Assembly: GCF_003696315.1 (NCBI RefSeq)
Contig: NZ_RFFN01000002.1
Coordinates: forward strand, 692,511 to 756,510
Length of the DNA stretch: 64,000 bases
Origin: Pseudomonas songnenensis
GTDB lineage: Bacteria > Pseudomonadota > Gammaproteobacteria > Pseudomonadales > Pseudomonadaceae
Direction of reading: 5' to 3'
In this document: one piece after another, positions 42,359-51,845 of the stretch
How the letters are laid out: each line of letters begins with the position of its first letter
Numbering within the stretch: the stretch's first letter is position 1
The notes under the pieces: generated by a model
The model's input: only the letters and a program-made list of their open reading frames with translations
Database searches by the model: none
Told to the model about the DNA's origin: nothing
Position numbers and translations under genes: made by a program

Positions 42359-42650
42359 GGTACATCCGTAAAACGGGGGGCGTTGAGGTGACAGGCTACG
42401 TGAGTGCCGGGGCGACACACGAAACGGCCTGCTGCAGGGGCTAGCTTAGCCTGCCGCATCGGCCAGTTAAACGCGCATTAAGCTCCGGTAACAAACAAAC
42501 GCGCACTTCCGACGAGCGTACGTCGCCATTCGCTACCGCGCTGTCCGCCGAAAGGGCGCGACCGCGCCCGTGCGGCCGATAAAGCGGCGCCCGCAGCGGG
42601 CGGCCGGCAGCTATCTGATAGAATGCGCGCCCTGTTTTCCGGAGGTAGCC
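42359..42650. other. Divergent slt/uup intergenic region
   Basis: About 290 bases with no gene. GGAGG at 42641-42645 is the ribosome site of uup. A GCGCCC-rich stretch lies at 42550-42600. No confident promoter could be picked. Confidence 0.4.
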
Positions 42651-44561
42651 ATGACCCTGCTCAAGTTCACCGATGTATCCCTCGCCTACGGCACTACGCC
42701 GTTGCTGGACGGCGTGTCCTGGCAGATTGCGCGGGGCGAGCGGGTCTGCATCATCGGCCGCAATGGCACTGGCAAATCCAGCATGCTGCGCCTGGTCAAG
42801 GGCGACCGCAGCGCCGATGACGGTGAAATCTGGCGTGCTCCGGGCCTGAAGATAGGCGAGCTGCCGCAGGAACTGCCTCGTGCGGATGACCGCACCGTCT
42901 TCGACGTGGTCGCCGAGGGCTTGGCCGGAGTCGGCGAGTTGCTCGCCGAGTACCACCACCTCAGCCAGAACATCCAGGACGAGGCCGACCTCGAGAAGCT
43001 GATGCACGTGCAGCAGGCGCTCGAAGCGAAGGATGGCTGGCGTTTGCAGCAGTTGGTCGACAGCACCCTGAGTCGCCTGCAGCTGCCCGCCGACCGTACG
43101 CTTGCCGAGTTGTCCGGTGGCTGGCGCCGACGGGTATTGCTGGCTCAGGCGCTGGTGTCCGAGCCTGATCTGCTGCTGCTCGACGAGCCAACCAACCACC
43201 TGGATATCGGCGCGATCGCCTGGCTGGAAGAGGCACTGACCGGCTTCAACGGTGCCGTACTGTTCATCACCCACGACCGGGCGTTCCTGCAGAACCTGGC
43301 GACTCGGATCCTCGAGCTGGATCGTGGTCACCTGATCGACTGGAACGGGGACTACGCCAGCTTCCTGGTGCACAAGGAGCAGCAACTGGCGGCAGAGGAA
43401 ACGGCCAACGCGCTGTTCGACAAGAAGCTGGCTCAGGAAGAAGTGTGGATTCGCCAGGGCATCAAGGCGCGGCGCACCCGTAACGAGGGTCGTGTGCGTG
43501 CGCTCAAGGCATTGCGCGCGGAGCGCAGCGAGCGCCGTAATGTCCAAGGCAAGGCCACTTTCCAGGTGGAAACCGCGGAAAAGTCCGGCAAGCAGGTCAT
43601 CGTCGCCGAGCAGGTGACGTTCGCTCACGTAGGTGGCGAGCCGCTGATCAGGGACTTTTCCATGGTCATCCAGCGCGGCGATCGCATCGGTTTGCTCGGC
43701 GCCAACGGTACCGGCAAGACCACGCTGCTCAAGCTGCTGCTCGGAGAACTGCACCCTACCAGCGGCTCCATCGAGTTCGGCACCAAACTCGAAGTGGCGT
43801 ATTTCGACCAATTGCGTCACCAGCTGGAGCTGGAGAAGACCGTGGTCGACAACCTCGCCGAAGGTCGCGAGTTCATCACCATCGATGGGCAGAACCGACA
43901 CGTGCTGAGCTATCTCGGCGACTTCCTGTTCAGTCCGCAACGGGCCCGAACGCCAGTCAAGGCACTGTCCGGAGGTGAGCGGGCACGGCTCTTGCTCGCC
44001 AAACTGTTCAGCAAGCCGGCGAACCTGTTGGTGCTCGACGAACCGACCAACGATCTCGATGTGGAAACGCTGGAACTGCTTGAAGAAGTGCTGCTTGGCT
44101 TCCAGGGCACCGTGCTGATGGTGAGCCACGACCGTGCCTTCCTCGACAACGTGGTCACCAGCACGCTGGTGTTCCAGGGCGGCGGTGAAGTGCGCGAGTA
44201 CGTTGGCGGTTATCAGGACTGGCTGCGTCAGGGCGGTTCGCCCCGCTTGCTGGGTGTTGCCGAGTCCGGCGGCGAAGCGAAGGATGCGAAGAAAGCGCAG
44301 CAAGCGCCTGTCGCTCCGGTGGTTGCCGAGGTTGCGCCGGCCAAGAAGAAGCTCAGCTACAAGCTGCAGCGCGAACTGGAGGCTTTGCCCGGTCAGATCG
44401 ACGAGGCGGAAAAGGCGATCGAGGCCTTGCAGGCGGAGATTTCCGACCCGGCGTTTTATCAGCAGGCGGCTGATAAAACCGCTGCCGTGTTGAGCCGTCT
44501 CGAGACGTTGCAGGCCGAGCTCGATGGCTTGCTGGAGCGCTGGGCCGAACTCGAGGAGTAA
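42651..44561 (+). CDS. uup: ABC-F ATPase Uup
   Basis: A 636-aa cytosolic protein with two ABC domains and no membrane segment. Domain 1 has GRNGTGKSSML, LSGGWRRRVLLAQAL and LLLLDEPTNHLD; domain 2 has GANGTGKTTLLK, LSGGERARLLLAKL and LLVLDEPTNDLD. The linker between them is highly charged. The last 80 residues form the coiled coil (YKLQRELEALPGQIDEAEKAIEAL) that distinguishes Uup from other ABC-F proteins. It acts on ribosomes or branched DNA intermediates. ATG 42651 follows GGAGG; the open frame starts earlier, at 42570. Confidence 0.95.
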   Translation: MTLLKFTDVSLAYGTTPLLDGVSWQIARGERVCIIGRNGTGKSSMLRLVKGDRSADDGEIWRAPGLKIGELPQELPRADDRTVFDVVAEGLAGVGELLAEYHHLSQNIQDEADLEKLMHVQQALEAKDGWRLQQLVDSTLSRLQLPADRTLAELSGGWRRRVLLAQALVSEPDLLLLDEPTNHLDIGAIAWLEEALTGFNGAVLFITHDRAFLQNLATRILELDRGHLIDWNGDYASFLVHKEQQLAAEETANALFDKKLAQEEVWIRQGIKARRTRNEGRVRALKALRAERSERRNVQGKATFQVETAEKSGKQVIVAEQVTFAHVGGEPLIRDFSMVIQRGDRIGLLGANGTGKTTLLKLLLGELHPTSGSIEFGTKLEVAYFDQLRHQLELEKTVVDNLAEGREFITIDGQNRHVLSYLGDFLFSPQRARTPVKALSGGERARLLLAKLFSKPANLLVLDEPTNDLDVETLELLEEVLLGFQGTVLMVSHDRAFLDNVVTSTLVFQGGGEVREYVGGYQDWLRQGGSPRLLGVAESGGEAKDAKKAQQAPVAPVVAEVAPAKKKLSYKLQRELEALPGQIDEAEKAIEALQAEISDPAFYQQAADKTAAVLSRLETLQAELDGLLERWAELEE

Positions 44562-44722
44562 CCGGCCGTGCATACGCGGGCGCGGTTTTCATAGCTGCGC
44601 CGCGCAGCGAGAGGGCGCGGTGCAACGGGTCTCGATCACGGCTTATGAGATGGATCAATGCCCAGCCTGCTGGCGCGTAGTTAAGTATCCGTATCGGATC
44701 ATGCAGTCATGATGGAGCGTTA

Positions 44723-45415
44723 ATGGCAATCGAATACCGCATCACCCTGGATGATGAACACGACTTCAGTTACCGGATCGAACTGGATCGTGAGTACGAC
44801 AAGGAGGTCGCCGCGCAGGCGCCGAAATGGACCCGGCTCGATCACCAGCGCTGTTCGAACTGCCCGCTGAGCAAGGACGATTTCAGTCATTGCCCCGCCG
44901 CGGTCGATCTGCACCGGGTAATCGAGGACTTCCAGGGGTTACCGGCCGTACAAAAGGCCCTGGTGTGGGTACGCACGCCCGAGCGTGAATACACCAAACA
45001 GGTTGGCCTGGATGAGGGCTTGCGCGCGCTGCTCGGCGTGATCATGGCCACCAGCGCCTGCCCGGTGCTCGGACGGCTGAAGCCAATGGCCAAGCAGCAT
45101 TTGCCGTTCGCCAGCAATCATGAGTTCGTTCTGCGCGCGGTGTCGCTGTATCTGGCCCGGCAATATTTCAACTTGCGCGAAGGCCGGCATGCCGACTGGG
45201 AGCTGCGCGGACTGGTGCGTTCCTTTCAGCAGCTGCAACTGGTCAATCAGGCGTTCTGGCAGCGCATTCACGACACCTGTCACGCCGACTCCAATCTCAA
45301 GGCCTTTCTGACGTTCTTCTCGATGGCGTCCAGTCTGACCTATTCACTCGAGACTCAACTGCAGAAGATCCGGCCGCTTGTCATGAGTGCGGGCGACGGC
45401 GTCGAAGCGATCTGA
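44723..45415 (+). CDS. Conserved uncharacterised protein with Cys cluster
   Basis: A 230-aa soluble protein (MAIEYRITLDDEHDFSYRIELDREYD start). Residues about 43-57 read RCSNCPLSKDDFSHCPAA, a CxxC...C cluster that may bind metal. The C-terminal 130 residues are helical. I know it as a conserved pseudomonad protein (DUF6901-like) but cannot give it a function. It sits between uup and a universal stress gene; a hairpin follows the stop. Confidence 0.8.
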   Translation: MAIEYRITLDDEHDFSYRIELDREYDKEVAAQAPKWTRLDHQRCSNCPLSKDDFSHCPAAVDLHRVIEDFQGLPAVQKALVWVRTPEREYTKQVGLDEGLRALLGVIMATSACPVLGRLKPMAKQHLPFASNHEFVLRAVSLYLARQYFNLREGRHADWELRGLVRSFQQLQLVNQAFWQRIHDTCHADSNLKAFLTFFSMASSLTYSLETQLQKIRPLVMSAGDGVEAI

Positions 45416-45426
45416 TCGGCTCGGTG

Positions 45427-45453
45427 TGCGCAGGGTGGCGGCCATCCTGCGCA
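45427..45453. terminator. Hairpin between convergent genes
   Basis: TGCGCAGG (45427-45434) pairs with CCTGCGCA (45446-45453), between the Cys-cluster gene (+) and the universal stress gene (-). No T run. Confidence 0.5.
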
Positions 45454-45464
45454 GCGACGAATAC

Positions 45465-45905
45465 CTATTCCGCTTTCTTCAAGCGTACCGCCAGCACATC
45501 GCAGGGCGCGCCGTGCAGGATGTCGTTGGCGGTCGAGCCCAGCAGCAGGGCAAGCCCGTGGCGCCCGTGACTGCCGACCACGATCAGGTCGCAACCCTGT
45601 TCCTTTGCCAGCCGATGCACTTCCTGGCGGGGTTGTCCGTAGGCGAGGTGACGGTTTTCCGGAGCCAGACCCGGGTAGCTGTCGGCGAAGCCGTTCATGC
45701 GGCCACGGGCCTGGTCGAACTGCTGTTGCTGCAGCATCGACAGATCCATTGGCACATCGCCGCCAAAGGCCATGGCCATTGGCTCGATGATATGTACCAG
45801 GCTCAGTTTGGCGCCTGATGTACTGGCAAGTACCTGCGCGCGGGCGACGACAGGGTGGCATTCCTCGGTCAGATCGATGGCGACCAGTATGTGTTTGTAG
45901 GGCAT
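45465..45905 (-). CDS. Universal stress protein, UspA family
   Basis: A 146-aa single Usp domain. It begins YKHILVAIDLTEECHPVVARA and has the nucleotide-binding LIVVGSHGRHGLALLLGSTANDILHGAPCDVLAV (G-2x-G-9x-G-S/T pattern) near the C-terminus, so it probably binds ATP. The minus-strand AAGGAGAAAGC lies before the ATG. No stress partner gene is adjacent. Confidence 0.93.
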   Translation of the reverse strand: MPYKHILVAIDLTEECHPVVARAQVLASTSGAKLSLVHIIEPMAMAFGGDVPMDLSMLQQQQFDQARGRMNGFADSYPGLAPENRHLAYGQPRQEVHRLAKEQGCDLIVVGSHGRHGLALLLGSTANDILHGAPCDVLAVRLKKAE

Positions 45906-46104
45906 GGCGTGCTTTCTCCTTCGTGCCGGTTGCCAGAGTCCGTGGCCGGTCCGGCGATATGGGGATTACCCTTTCGTTTAAGAGGTTTATACGATCTTGC
46001 TCGTGGGTCCGCCAGTGGCTTGTTGTCACCATCAATGACGGCGAGGGGGCACTGACTGCTATCATGGCCGCCTTTGTTGCCGCGCGCTGTATCGAGAAAA
46101 CGCC

Positions 46105-46581
46105 ATGCCGATGTTCGACTCCGACTATTCGCTCGCCTGGACCCTGTACGGGATAGCGGCGCTTGGGTGCCTGTTGTTCTGGTTCCGGGTAACGCGCTGG
46201 ATGTGGCGCTGGTTGCGCGAGCCGCTGCGCTTGCTCGCTGCCGTGTTGCTCTTCACCCCGACCATCGTCGACCCGGCGAAGGAACTGTTCGCGCCTGCTG
46301 TGGCCATTACTGCCATGGACCTGGCGTTCAAGGTCGGCAACAACGCGTGGCGTGCCGTGGCTGATCTGGCGATGTACGGTCTGATCGCCTTTGGCTTATA
46401 TCTGCTGCTGGTAGCCATTCGTTGGCCCATCGAGCGCAAGTACGGACGGCGCGGCGAGAGCCAGGCTGCGGATGAAGATAACCGAACGCTGCGCGAACGC
46501 ATGGACGATCAAGGGGACGACGACTACGAGCGCGATTACGCGCCGTCACGTGGGCGTATGCGTACCGAACCGCGGCTATAA
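46105..46581 (+). CDS. Conserved inner-membrane protein
   Basis: A 158-aa protein with three or four transmembrane segments (about 10-28, 40-53, 88-108) and a long charged C-terminal tail (RTLRERMDDQGDDDYERDYAPS). It resembles a conserved pseudomonad membrane protein of unknown role found near the YafJ-type gene. GAGAAAACGCC precedes the ATG. It ends 39 bases before the amidotransferase gene. Confidence 0.75.
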   Translation: MPMFDSDYSLAWTLYGIAALGCLLFWFRVTRWMWRWLREPLRLLAAVLLFTPTIVDPAKELFAPAVAITAMDLAFKVGNNAWRAVADLAMYGLIAFGLYLLLVAIRWPIERKYGRRGESQAADEDNRTLRERMDDQGDDDYERDYAPSRGRMRTEPRL

Positions 46582-46620
46582 GTCGGCCAGAACGAGGCAG
46601 AAACTCTCGGGAGATGACGC

Positions 46621-47403
46621 ATGTGTGAGCTGCTTGGCATGAGCGCCAACGTTCCCACCGATATCGTTTTCAGTTTTACCGGCCTGATGCAGCGAGGCGG
46701 AAAGACCGGGCCGCACAAGGACGGCTGGGGTATCGCCTTCTACGAAGGTCGCGGCCTGCGGTTGTTCCAGGATCCGGTCGCCAGCTGCGAGTCTGAAGTG
46801 GCGAAGATGGTGCAGCGCTACCTGATCAAGAGCGAGGTGGTGATCGGCCATATTCGTCATGCCAATGTCGGCAAGGTTTCCCTGGTCAATACGCATCCTT
46901 TCGTTCGCGAGTTATGGGGGCAGCATTGGTGCTTTGCGCACAACGGCCAGCTCTCCGATTTCGAGCCGCCAAAAGGCATTTATCGTCCGGTTGGCGACAC
47001 GGACAGCGAGCGAGCTTTCTGTGATCTGTTGAACCGGATCCGTCTGGACTTTCCTGACCGCTGCGCGCCGGAAAGCGTTTTGCCCGTATTGCTGGGCGCG
47101 TGCATCGAGTACCGCCGCAAGGGCGTGTTCAACTGCCTGCTGAGCAATGGAGAGTGGTTGTTCAGTTTCTGCAGTACCAAGCTGGCAGAGATCACCCGGC
47201 GTGCTCCATTCGGTCCGGCGCAGCTGCGAGACGCCGAACTGACAGTGAATTTCCACGCCGAAACCACACCTGATGATGTCGTCACGGTTCTGGCCACCGA
47301 GCCGCTAACCAACAATGAACAATGGACATTGCATGAGCCCGGCCAATGGAGTTTGTGGCGGCTCGGCGAATGCATCGCCCAAGGAAAAGTGACCGAATGC
47401 TGA
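46621..47403 (+). CDS. Class II glutamine amidotransferase (YafJ-like)
   Basis: A 260-aa Ntn-type glutaminase domain. Cys2 ([14 protein letters not shown]) is the expected nucleophile after Met removal. [24 protein letters not shown], the HPF...WCFAHNGQL strand and DTDSERAFC follow the GATase_2 pattern. The acceptor partner is unknown. GGGAG lies eight bases before the ATG. It overlaps the next gene by seven bases. Confidence 0.92.
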   Translation: MCELLGMSANVPTDIVFSFTGLMQRGGKTGPHKDGWGIAFYEGRGLRLFQDPVASCESEVAKMVQRYLIKSEVVIGHIRHANVGKVSLVNTHPFVRELWGQHWCFAHNGQLSDFEPPKGIYRPVGDTDSERAFCDLLNRIRLDFPDRCAPESVLPVLLGACIEYRRKGVFNCLLSNGEWLFSFCSTKLAEITRRAPFGPAQLRDAELTVNFHAETTPDDVVTVLATEPLTNNEQWTLHEPGQWSLWRLGECIAQGKVTEC

Positions 47404-47912
47404 GAAGCTACCTGCGCCTCACCCTGTTCGCCTTTGGCCTGTTGGTGGGTATCCAGGTGCCTGGCTTTATCGAGGCATACGCCCAGCATGTAGAAGCCAG
47501 GCGGCTGGAGGCTCAGCAGGGGTTGCAGGGCTTTCAGGAGACGGCGCAGCGCTTTTTCAATGGCGATATCCATGCGCTGGTCCAGCACTACCGCGACAGT
47601 GACGACCCGGTTTTCCAGAGCGATGCGCAAAGCGTGGAGCAGCTGGTGCGCCGCGCGCAGATGCTGGAACGGGAGTGGCAGGCGATGCAGCAGCCCTGGT
47701 ATGCGCGCGCCGTGCATGTACTCCTCGGCGCCGAGCGCAGCCTGCGCCAACAGGTGTGGAACAGCTACCGATATCAGGTTCTGCTCGTCCCCGAAGCCAT
47801 CGCCTGGGGACTGAGCTGCGCGTTGTTGCTGGCCTGGCTGGTGGAAAGCCTGCTGGTGGCGGCAAGCTTTCCATTCAGATCACGAGCGCGGCGCTACAAG
47901 GGGTATCGCTGA
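47397..47912 (+). CDS. DUF2937-family membrane protein
   Basis: A 171-aa protein with a transmembrane segment at each end ([20 protein letters not shown], about 6-25, and [22 protein letters not shown], about 138-160) around a periplasmic helical region. This is the layout of the DUF2937 family. ATG 47397 overlaps the amidotransferase stop, so the pair is likely co-translated. Function unknown. Confidence 0.8.
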   Translation: MLRSYLRLTLFAFGLLVGIQVPGFIEAYAQHVEARRLEAQQGLQGFQETAQRFFNGDIHALVQHYRDSDDPVFQSDAQSVEQLVRRAQMLEREWQAMQQPWYARAVHVLLGAERSLRQQVWNSYRYQVLLVPEAIAWGLSCALLLAWLVESLLVAASFPFRSRARRYKGYR

Positions 47913-47936
47913 CTACTTGCGGCTATCCCGGCAGGC

Positions 47937-47954
47937 CCGGTGCGGACGCACCGG
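47937..47954. terminator. Short hairpin between convergent genes
   Basis: CCGGTGC-GGAC-GCACCGG, a perfect seven-pair stem, in the 63-base gap between the DUF2937 gene and the VWA gene. No T run. Confidence 0.5.
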
Positions 47955-47975
47955 CTTGCAGGCATCTCCAGGCGA

Positions 47976-49154
47976 TCACTTGGCCAGAAACTTCATCCCT
48001 TCCTCCAGTCCGCTCAGCGTCAGCGGATACATACGGTCTTCCACCAGCTCGCGAATGATGCCGGTGGAAGAGGTGTAGCCCCAGGTGTCCTTGGGGTAGG
48101 GGTTGATCCAGATGAGTTTCTTGTACTTCTCCATGAAGCGCTGCATCCAGACGTAGCCGGCTTCCTCGTTCCAGTGCTCGACACTTCCGCCCGGCTGGGT
48201 GACCTCATAGGGCGCCATCGCCGCGTCACCGACGAACACCACCTTGTAGTCCGCGCCGTACTTGTGCAGTACATCCAGCGTCGAGGTGCGCTCCGAGGTG
48301 CGGCGGAAGTTGTTCTTCCATACCGATTCGTAGATGAAGTTGTGGAAGTAGAAGTACTCTAGGTGTTTGAACTCGGTCTTGCAGGCTGAAAACAGCTCCT
48401 CGCAGACCTTCACGTGGGCGTCCATCGAGCCGCCGATATCGAACAGGATCAGCAGCTTCACCGCGTTGCGCCGCTCCGGTCGCATCTGGATATTGAGCAG
48501 GCCGGCATCCCGCGCGGTGTGGTCGATGGTGCCGTCGATATCGAGTTCGTCCGCCGCGCCCTGACGAGCGAACTTGCGCAGGCGACGCAGGGCGATCTTG
48601 ATGTTACGCGTACCGAGCTCGACCTGATCGTCGAGGTTCTTGTACTCGCGCTGATCCCAGACCTTCACCGCCTTGCCCTGGCGCTTGCCGGCATCGCCGA
48701 TACGAATGCCTTCGGGGTTGTAGCCGCCCGAGCCGAACGGGCTGGTGCCACCGGTGCCGATCCACTTGTTGCCACCGGCGTGGCGTTCCTTCTGTTCCTC
48801 GAGACGCTTCTTGAATTCTTCGATCAGCTTGTCCAGGCCGCCGAGAGACTGGATCTGTGCGCGCTCTTCATCGCTCAGGCTGCGCTCGAACTCCTTGCGC
48901 AGCCAGTCTTCCGGGATCAGCGCTTCGAGATGCTGATCGAGGTTTTCCAGGCCCTTGAAGTAGGCGCCGAAGGCGCGGTCGAACTTGTCGAAGTGGCGTT
49001 CGTCCTTGACCATCACGGTGCGCGCAAGGAAATAGAACTCATCCATGTCGGCAAACACGACGCGGTGTTTGAGCGCGTCGATCAGGTCCAGCAGTTCGCG
49101 TACCGACACTGGCACCTTGGCGGCGCGCATCTCATTGAACAGGCCAAGCAGCAT
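47976..49154 (-). CDS. VWA-domain protein, CoxE-like partner of MoxR
   Basis: A 392-aa protein. The N-terminal half is helical; a glycine-rich stretch (GGTSPFGSGGYNPEG) is near residue 160. The C-terminal von Willebrand A domain begins AVKLLILFDIGGSMD (about 225). The metal site is DxGGS rather than the classic DxSxS, as is usual for the CoxE-type subgroup. With the MoxR ATPase next door it forms an ATPase/VWA chaperone pair, thought to help assemble or insert cofactors in other complexes. ATG 49154 replaces an earlier in-frame codon at 49337 that overlaps the GFA gene. Confidence 0.9.
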   Translation of the reverse strand: MLLGLFNEMRAAKVPVSVRELLDLIDALKHRVVFADMDEFYFLARTVMVKDERHFDKFDRAFGAYFKGLENLDQHLEALIPEDWLRKEFERSLSDEERAQIQSLGGLDKLIEEFKKRLEEQKERHAGGNKWIGTGGTSPFGSGGYNPEGIRIGDAGKRQGKAVKVWDQREYKNLDDQVELGTRNIKIALRRLRKFARQGAADELDIDGTIDHTARDAGLLNIQMRPERRNAVKLLILFDIGGSMDAHVKVCEELFSACKTEFKHLEYFYFHNFIYESVWKNNFRRTSERTSTLDVLHKYGADYKVVFVGDAAMAPYEVTQPGGSVEHWNEEAGYVWMQRFMEKYKKLIWINPYPKDTWGYTSSTGIIRELVEDRMYPLTLSGLEEGMKFLAK

Positions 49155-49203
49155 GGCAGAAAACCTCTGGCGCACCGCGGTTGGCGCGCAATGTTCGGGG
49201 CGC

Positions 49204-49608
49204 TCAGCGGGGGCTGTCGCCGTTGTATTGGGGCATCCCGTCGCGAATCTCGTACCAGTCGGCCTTGGAGTCGACGTAGATATGCGATTGCGGCGGCTCC
49301 GGTAGCGGTGAATCGAGGGTGCCGGCCGCGATCCCAAGCTGGTGTTCGCGGTTGTCGACGAACTGAAGATTCGAGCCGCAACGGATACAGAAGGTGCGCG
49401 TCACGTGTTCGGAGGAGTGGTAGACGCCCAGCTGGTCCTTGCCCGACATGATGTGGAAGGCTTCCAGCGGTACGCTCGCGTAAGTGGCGAACGCTGCGCC
49501 ATGGGCCTTGCGACACATCTTGCAGTGGCAGTGAGTCAGCTCGTTGATGGGTGCGTCGATGCGATAGCGCACGACGCCACACAGGCAGCTACCAGTATGC
49601 GTTTGCAT
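49204..49608 (-). CDS. GFA-domain (glutathione-dependent formaldehyde-activating enzyme-like) zinc protein
   Basis: A 134-aa protein with the GFA/CENP-V zinc pattern: CLCGVVRY (C-x-C), HCHCKMCRKAHG (C-x-C-x2-C) and FCIRCGSNLQF (C-x2-C). Members bind zinc, and sometimes glutathione adducts; most have unknown substrates. ATG 49608 follows TGGAGGAAGATC. It lies between the VWA and MoxR genes, interrupting that pair. Confidence 0.92.
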   Translation of the reverse strand: MQTHTGSCLCGVVRYRIDAPINELTHCHCKMCRKAHGAAFATYASVPLEAFHIMSGKDQLGVYHSSEHVTRTFCIRCGSNLQFVDNREHQLGIAAGTLDSPLPEPPQSHIYVDSKADWYEIRDGMPQYNGDSPR

Positions 49609-49656
49609 GATCTTCCTCCAGTGAGTTCGCAGCCGGCTCACCGAAGCCGGCTTCGA

Positions 49657-50505
49657 TCAGCGGCTGTTGGCGCGCCGACTCATGAAGGCTAGACGCTCGA
49701 GCAGCATCACGTCCTGCTCGTTCTTGACCAGCGCACCGGCCAGCGGCGGGATCGCGCGGGTCGGGTCGCGCTCGCGCAGCACGGCTTCGCCGATGTTGTC
49801 GGCCATCAGCAGTTTGAGCCAGTCGACCAGCTCTGAGGTCGAGGGCTTCTTCTTCAGCCCTGGCACCTTGCGCACATCGAAAAAGACGTCGAGGGCTTCG
49901 CTGACCAGCGACTGCTTGATGCCGGGATAATGTACGTCGACGATCTTCTGCAGCGTTTCCCGGTCAGGGAAGGCGATGTAGTGGAAGAAGCAGCGGCGCA
50001 GAAACGCGTCCGGAAGTTCCTTCTCGTTGTTGGAGGTGATGATGATGATCGGCCGCTGGGTCGCCTTGATCGTCTCGTTGGTCTCGTAGACGTAGAACTC
50101 CATCTTGTCGAGTTCCTGCAGCAGGTCGTTGGGGAACTCGATGTCGGCCTTGTCGATCTCGTCGATCAGCAGGATGACCCGCTCGTCGCTCTCGAAGGCC
50201 TCCCACAGCTTGCCCTTCTTGATGTAGTTCTTCACGTCGTGGACTTTGTCCACGCCCAGCTGCGAATCACGCAGGCGGCTTACCGCGTCATACTCGTAAA
50301 GGCCCTGATGCGCTTTGGTGGTGGACTTGATGTGCCAGGTGATGAGCTTGGCGCCGAACGATTCGGCGAGCTGCTCGGCCAGCATGGTCTTGCCGGTGCC
50401 TGGCTCGCCCTTGACCAGAAGGGGACGTTGCAGGGTGATGGCGGCATTCACTGCAAGTTTCAGGTCGTCGGTGGCGACGTAGGACTGGGTGCCTTCGAAT
50501 TTCAT
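49657..50505 (-). CDS. MoxR-family AAA+ ATPase
   Basis: A 282-aa ATPase. Walker A is GEPGTGKTMLAEQLA (about 38-52), Walker B is VILLIDEIDKAD (about 105-116), and ITSNNEKELPDAFLRRCFFHYIAFP holds sensor 1 and the arginine finger region. It acts with the VWA protein encoded just downstream. ATG 50505 is used; the frame opens 12 codons earlier. Confidence 0.93.
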   Translation of the reverse strand: MKFEGTQSYVATDDLKLAVNAAITLQRPLLVKGEPGTGKTMLAEQLAESFGAKLITWHIKSTTKAHQGLYEYDAVSRLRDSQLGVDKVHDVKNYIKKGKLWEAFESDERVILLIDEIDKADIEFPNDLLQELDKMEFYVYETNETIKATQRPIIIITSNNEKELPDAFLRRCFFHYIAFPDRETLQKIVDVHYPGIKQSLVSEALDVFFDVRKVPGLKKKPSTSELVDWLKLLMADNIGEAVLRERDPTRAIPPLAGALVKNEQDVMLLERLAFMSRRANSR

Positions 50506-50650
50506 TGCGGATTCCTTCGGCGGGGCCTGGCACGCAGGCACTCGTTGTAGTCAGGTGGAGGACTATAAGGGAAGGCCGTGCGGCTGTGAACGCGAGCGCA
50601 TCATTCAGTCACTGAATGTCTGGCCGCGCGTTTCTGGTGACGCCTTCCAG

Positions 50651-51721
50651 TTATTCGTCTTCGTCCAGCGCACGCTCGAAGCGCGCAGTGAAGGCTTCGA
50701 CGAATGCGTTGCGCAGTATCGCGATGAACGCCTGGAACGGGCTGACGTCCGTCTCCTTGGTCGTGCCGGACAGCTCCACACGCGTGGCGAACTGGTCCTT
50801 GCGCTGGTTCTTCAGAACTTCCTGTCCGCCGCCGACCACCGCCTCCCACAGTCCGCGGAAGAAACCCTTGTTCTCGTTGGCGACGTCCTGCTCGTAGTCG
50901 AAGATGTCGACATTGCGCAGCAGCGGCTTGATATAGCCGTCGAGCTGACTGTCGTTGGCTTCGACTTCGACGACGAGGTCACCCGTGCCGCCGGCGAAAT
51001 CGAAATTGGCGTAGGCGCGACTGAGGTCGTTCAGCTGTTTCAGCGGCACTCCAGTGACGCGCAGATTGACTTCGAAATCCTCCCAGTCGGTGAACGGATC
51101 GAAGCTGGCGGTCGCTTCGATGGGGGCCTGATTGAACAGCTTGCCCGTGCCCTCGAAGAAAGCTGTCCGGGTGCCGTCGGCATCGTCGGTATTGGTCAGG
51201 TTGTACAGGCTGGCCTGGATATCGCTGGCGTAGACGTGTACTTGCGGGTCGGAGGAGAAGTTGCGGAACGACAATTGGCCATCGACGACGCGAATCTCGT
51301 TGAGCGTGATCGGTACCAGTGCGTCGAGCTGATCACGCCAGTCGACGCCTTCCCCATTCTGCGAGTCGCCACTGTCACCGCCATCGACGAAATTCAAATG
51401 AGGTTGCTCGAAAACGACTTCGCCGACGATCTCTCGGTGTCGCAGAATGCCATCCCAGCTGATGGCGATGTCGATCGCCGGCGCCTTGAGCAGAGGTGCT
51501 TGTACGCGCTTGTCCTTCTTCTCGATCAGCAGGCCTTCGACACGGTACGCGCCGCGCCACCAGGCGAGGTCGACGTCTTCGACATGCCCCTGATAGTCGC
51601 CCATGTCGGCCATTTTCTCGTTCAGGTAGTTGCGCACCAGATGCGGCAGAGCGAGATGCAAGAGGATCAGCAGCAGGCCGATCGAGAGCAGGATCCACAG
51701 GGGAAGCAGGCGACGGGTCAT
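50651..51721 (-). CDS. AsmA-like DUF748 envelope protein
   Basis: A 356-aa protein with a single N-terminal membrane anchor (LLPLWILLSIGLLLILLHLAL, about 4-24). A long beta-rich periplasmic region follows, with AsmA-type features (VDLAWWRGAYRVEGLLIEK; EIRVVDGQLSFRNFSS). The C-terminus is VSPFQAFIAILRNAFVEAF. Such proteins may help envelope lipid transport; for this subfamily nothing is proven. ATG 51721 is chosen since upstream codons overlap cysK. Divergent from cysK. Confidence 0.82.
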   Translation of the reverse strand: MTRRLLPLWILLSIGLLLILLHLALPHLVRNYLNEKMADMGDYQGHVEDVDLAWWRGAYRVEGLLIEKKDKRVQAPLLKAPAIDIAISWDGILRHREIVGEVVFEQPHLNFVDGGDSGDSQNGEGVDWRDQLDALVPITLNEIRVVDGQLSFRNFSSDPQVHVYASDIQASLYNLTNTDDADGTRTAFFEGTGKLFNQAPIEATASFDPFTDWEDFEVNLRVTGVPLKQLNDLSRAYANFDFAGGTGDLVVEVEANDSQLDGYIKPLLRNVDIFDYEQDVANENKGFFRGLWEAVVGGGQEVLKNQRKDQFATRVELSGTTKETDVSPFQAFIAILRNAFVEAFTARFERALDEDE

Positions 51722-51845
51722 GGCGGTCCGGAGATGAGCGGGATGTTGACGATGGACCCCGGGTCGCGGTTGTGAGTTCGGCTGGACTGCTGCATGGACT
51801 GCGCATAGGCTGATTGGTCTGATACTCCTCGGACAGGGCATTCCC

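Noticed and set aside
42441..44573. 710-codon open frame on the minus strand
   Set aside because: It lies exactly opposite uup, which has complete ABC-F motifs and a strong ribosome site. The antisense frame is a by-product of GC-rich codon use and matches no family.
48000..48100. Possible defect of the VWA metal site (DxGGS instead of DxSxS) in the gene ending here
   Set aside because: This variant is typical for the CoxE-type subgroup, so it is not a lesion.
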